Assembly: GCF_900109055.1 (NCBI RefSeq)
Contig: NZ_FOIV01000004.1
Span: 496,001-560,000, forward strand
DNA from: Prevotella sp. khp7
GTDB taxonomy: Bacteria; Bacteroidota; Bacteroidia; Bacteroidales; Bacteroidaceae
DNA length: 64,000 bases
Direction of reading: 5' to 3'
Position numbers and translations under genes: made by a program. Each line of letters begins with the position of its first letter. Position 1 is the stretch's first letter. Positions 62,946-64,000 of the stretch are shown here, piece by piece. The notes below the pieces were generated by a model. That model ran no database searches, was not told where the DNA came from, and saw only the letters and a program-made list of their open reading frames with translations.

Positions 62946-64000
62946 ATGAAGATGAAGAAAATATATTCTCTTTTAGCTCTGGTGCTGCTGTCGGCTACGG
63001 CAGTGGCCCAGAGCCTGCCACAAGACCCTGCCGTACGTAAGGGCAAGCTGAAGAACGGCATGACCTACTACCTCCGTCACAATGCGAAAGAGGCTGGTCT
63101 GGCAGACTTTTACATCGCCCAGCGTGTGGGTAGCATTCTTGAGGAGCCACGTCAGCGCGGACTGGCCCATTTTCTGGAGCACATGGCCTTCAACGGTACC
63201 AAGAACTTCCCCGGCAAGGGCAAGCGCCTCGGCATCGTGCCCTGGTGCGAGTCCATCGGCGTGAAGTTCGGCGCCAATCTGAATGCCTATACCTCTATCG
63301 ACCAGACGGTCTACCATATCGGTTCTGCCCCGTTAAAGCGCGAAGGTATCATAGACAGTTGCCTGCTGGTGCTTCACGACTGGAGCCATTACCTGCTGCT
63401 TGAAGACGCAGAAATTGACAAAGAACGTGGGGTGATTCATGAGGAGTGGCGCACCCGCCGTGCCGGTATGGCTGTGCAGCGTCTCATGGAACAGGCCATG
63501 CCCAAAATATATAAAGGCACCAAGTATGAAGACTGCATGCCTATCGGTTCGATGGACATCGTAGACAACTTCCCCTATCAGGATCTGCGCGACTACTATC
63601 AGAAGTGGTATCGCCCCGACCTACAGGCTATCATCGTTGTTGGTGATATTGATGTGGACAAGATGGAAAAGAAAATCAAGAAGATTTTTTCACCCATCCC
63701 CATGCCGAAGAAAGCGGCAGAGCGTATCTACTTCCCTGTCAGCGACAACGACACGATGATTGTAGCCATCGAGAAAGACAAGGAGCAGCCCATTGCCCTC
63801 TGTCACCTTTATCAGAAACGTGATGCCACCCCAGATAGTGAGAAGAACTCGGAGAAATACCTGCGCGACGACTATGTGGACGGTCTGATCACCACCATGC
63901 TCAACGACCGTTACGTAGAACTGCGGCAGCAGTCGGACGCACCCTTCCAGAGTGCGACGGGACGTTCTTCGATATTCTTCCTCAGTCGCACAAAAGACGC
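62946..64000 (+). CDS. M16-family zinc metallopeptidase (3' end beyond window)
   Basis: The gene is cut by the window end; 351 codons are visible. The signal peptide ends near TAVAQ, so it acts in the periplasm or outer membrane. The inverted zinc motif HFLEH is present (FLEHMAFNGTKNFPG, about residues 76-80), with the downstream glutamate in ERGVIHEEW about 75 residues later, so the catalytic N-terminal half looks active. Family members are pitrilysin/insulinase-type peptidases of about 900 residues that degrade peptides inside a closed chamber. It starts 3 bp after the DUF4876-like gene, making it part of locus B. Either ATG, 62946 or 62952, could be the start. Confidence 0.9.
   Translation, partial: MKMKKIYSLLALVLLSATAVAQSLPQDPAVRKGKLKNGMTYYLRHNAKEAGLADFYIAQRVGSILEEPRQRGLAHFLEHMAFNGTKNFPGKGKRLGIVPWCESIGVKFGANLNAYTSIDQTVYHIGSAPLKREGIIDSCLLVLHDWSHYLLLEDAEIDKERGVIHEEWRTRRAGMAVQRLMEQAMPKIYKGTKYEDCMPIGSMDIVDNFPYQDLRDYYQKWYRPDLQAIIVVGDIDVDKMEKKIKKIFSPIPMPKKAAERIYFPVSDNDTMIVAIEKDKEQPIALCHLYQKRDATPDSEKNSEKYLRDDYVDGLITTMLNDRYVELRQQSDAPFQSATGRSSIFFLSRTKD

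Noticed and set aside
1..64000. CRISPR arrays, tRNA or rRNA genes, insertion sequences
   Set aside because: No regularly spaced direct repeats of 25-40 bp, no cloverleaf or rRNA-like stretch and no transposase was seen. The xerC gene looks like the chromosomal housekeeping copy, not an element integrase.

Overview
Annotation was done by eye from sequence and translations, without database searches. Family names rest on recognisable motifs and gene order.

Organism: a Bacteroidota, most likely a Prevotella/Segatella-type member of Bacteroidales. The signs are the rpsU-xerC-hpf order, a complete porP-gldK-gldL-gldM-gldN type IX secretion operon, a SusC/SusD pair with a hybrid two-component regulator, STN/DUF4249/FecR-type receptor loci, and Bacteroidota promoters (-7 box TAnnTTTG, often with a TTG box about 19-20 bp upstream).

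Layout. 0-4.4 kb: housekeeping (hpf start, xerC, rpsU, Xaa-Pro aminopeptidase, mdh). 4.4-10 kb: an ECF sigma factor, small barrel, STN TonB receptor, DUF4249 lipoprotein and a very short FecR-like protein, apparently one signalling receptor operon. 10-22 kb: gamma-carbonic anhydrase, membrane metallophosphoesterase, secreted 5'-nucleotidase-like protein, waaA, gltX, PgpH-like HD phosphodiesterase, FadL-like barrel, priA. 22-28.4 kb: a porT-like barrel and the T9SS operon. 28.5-41 kb: ZIP transporter, then a hybrid sensor kinase/AraC regulator, secreted histidine acid phosphatase, SusC/SusD and a methyltransferase.

41-49.5 kb (minus strand): TetR regulator, TonB receptor and predicted beta-propeller lipoprotein, then a three-gene MMPL/RND export unit (pump, LolA-like carrier, outer-membrane barrel). 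A near-identical terminator-like hairpin plus a GAACA-N11-TGTTC palindrome precedes both tetR and the pump gene, which suggests that one repressor controls both.

49.6-64 kb: two paralogous outer-membrane loci transcribed away from each other. Locus A (minus strand) is HMA metal-binding protein, DUF4876-like lipoprotein, TonB receptor, DUF6850-like barrel. Locus B (plus strand) is TonB receptor, small lipoprotein, DUF6850-like barrel, DUF4876-like lipoprotein, M16 peptidase (cut by the window end). The promoters of locus A, locus B and tetR share one architecture: an AAAA-N7-TTTT block, a TATTG box, exactly 20 bp, then TACCTTTG. This points to an undescribed regulon joining the three receptor operons, and it is the most interesting result here. 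A 750-bp non-coding stretch between loci A and B holds a strong plus-strand promoter, a tiny reading frame and a perfect 22-bp inverted repeat ahead of an HU-like gene.
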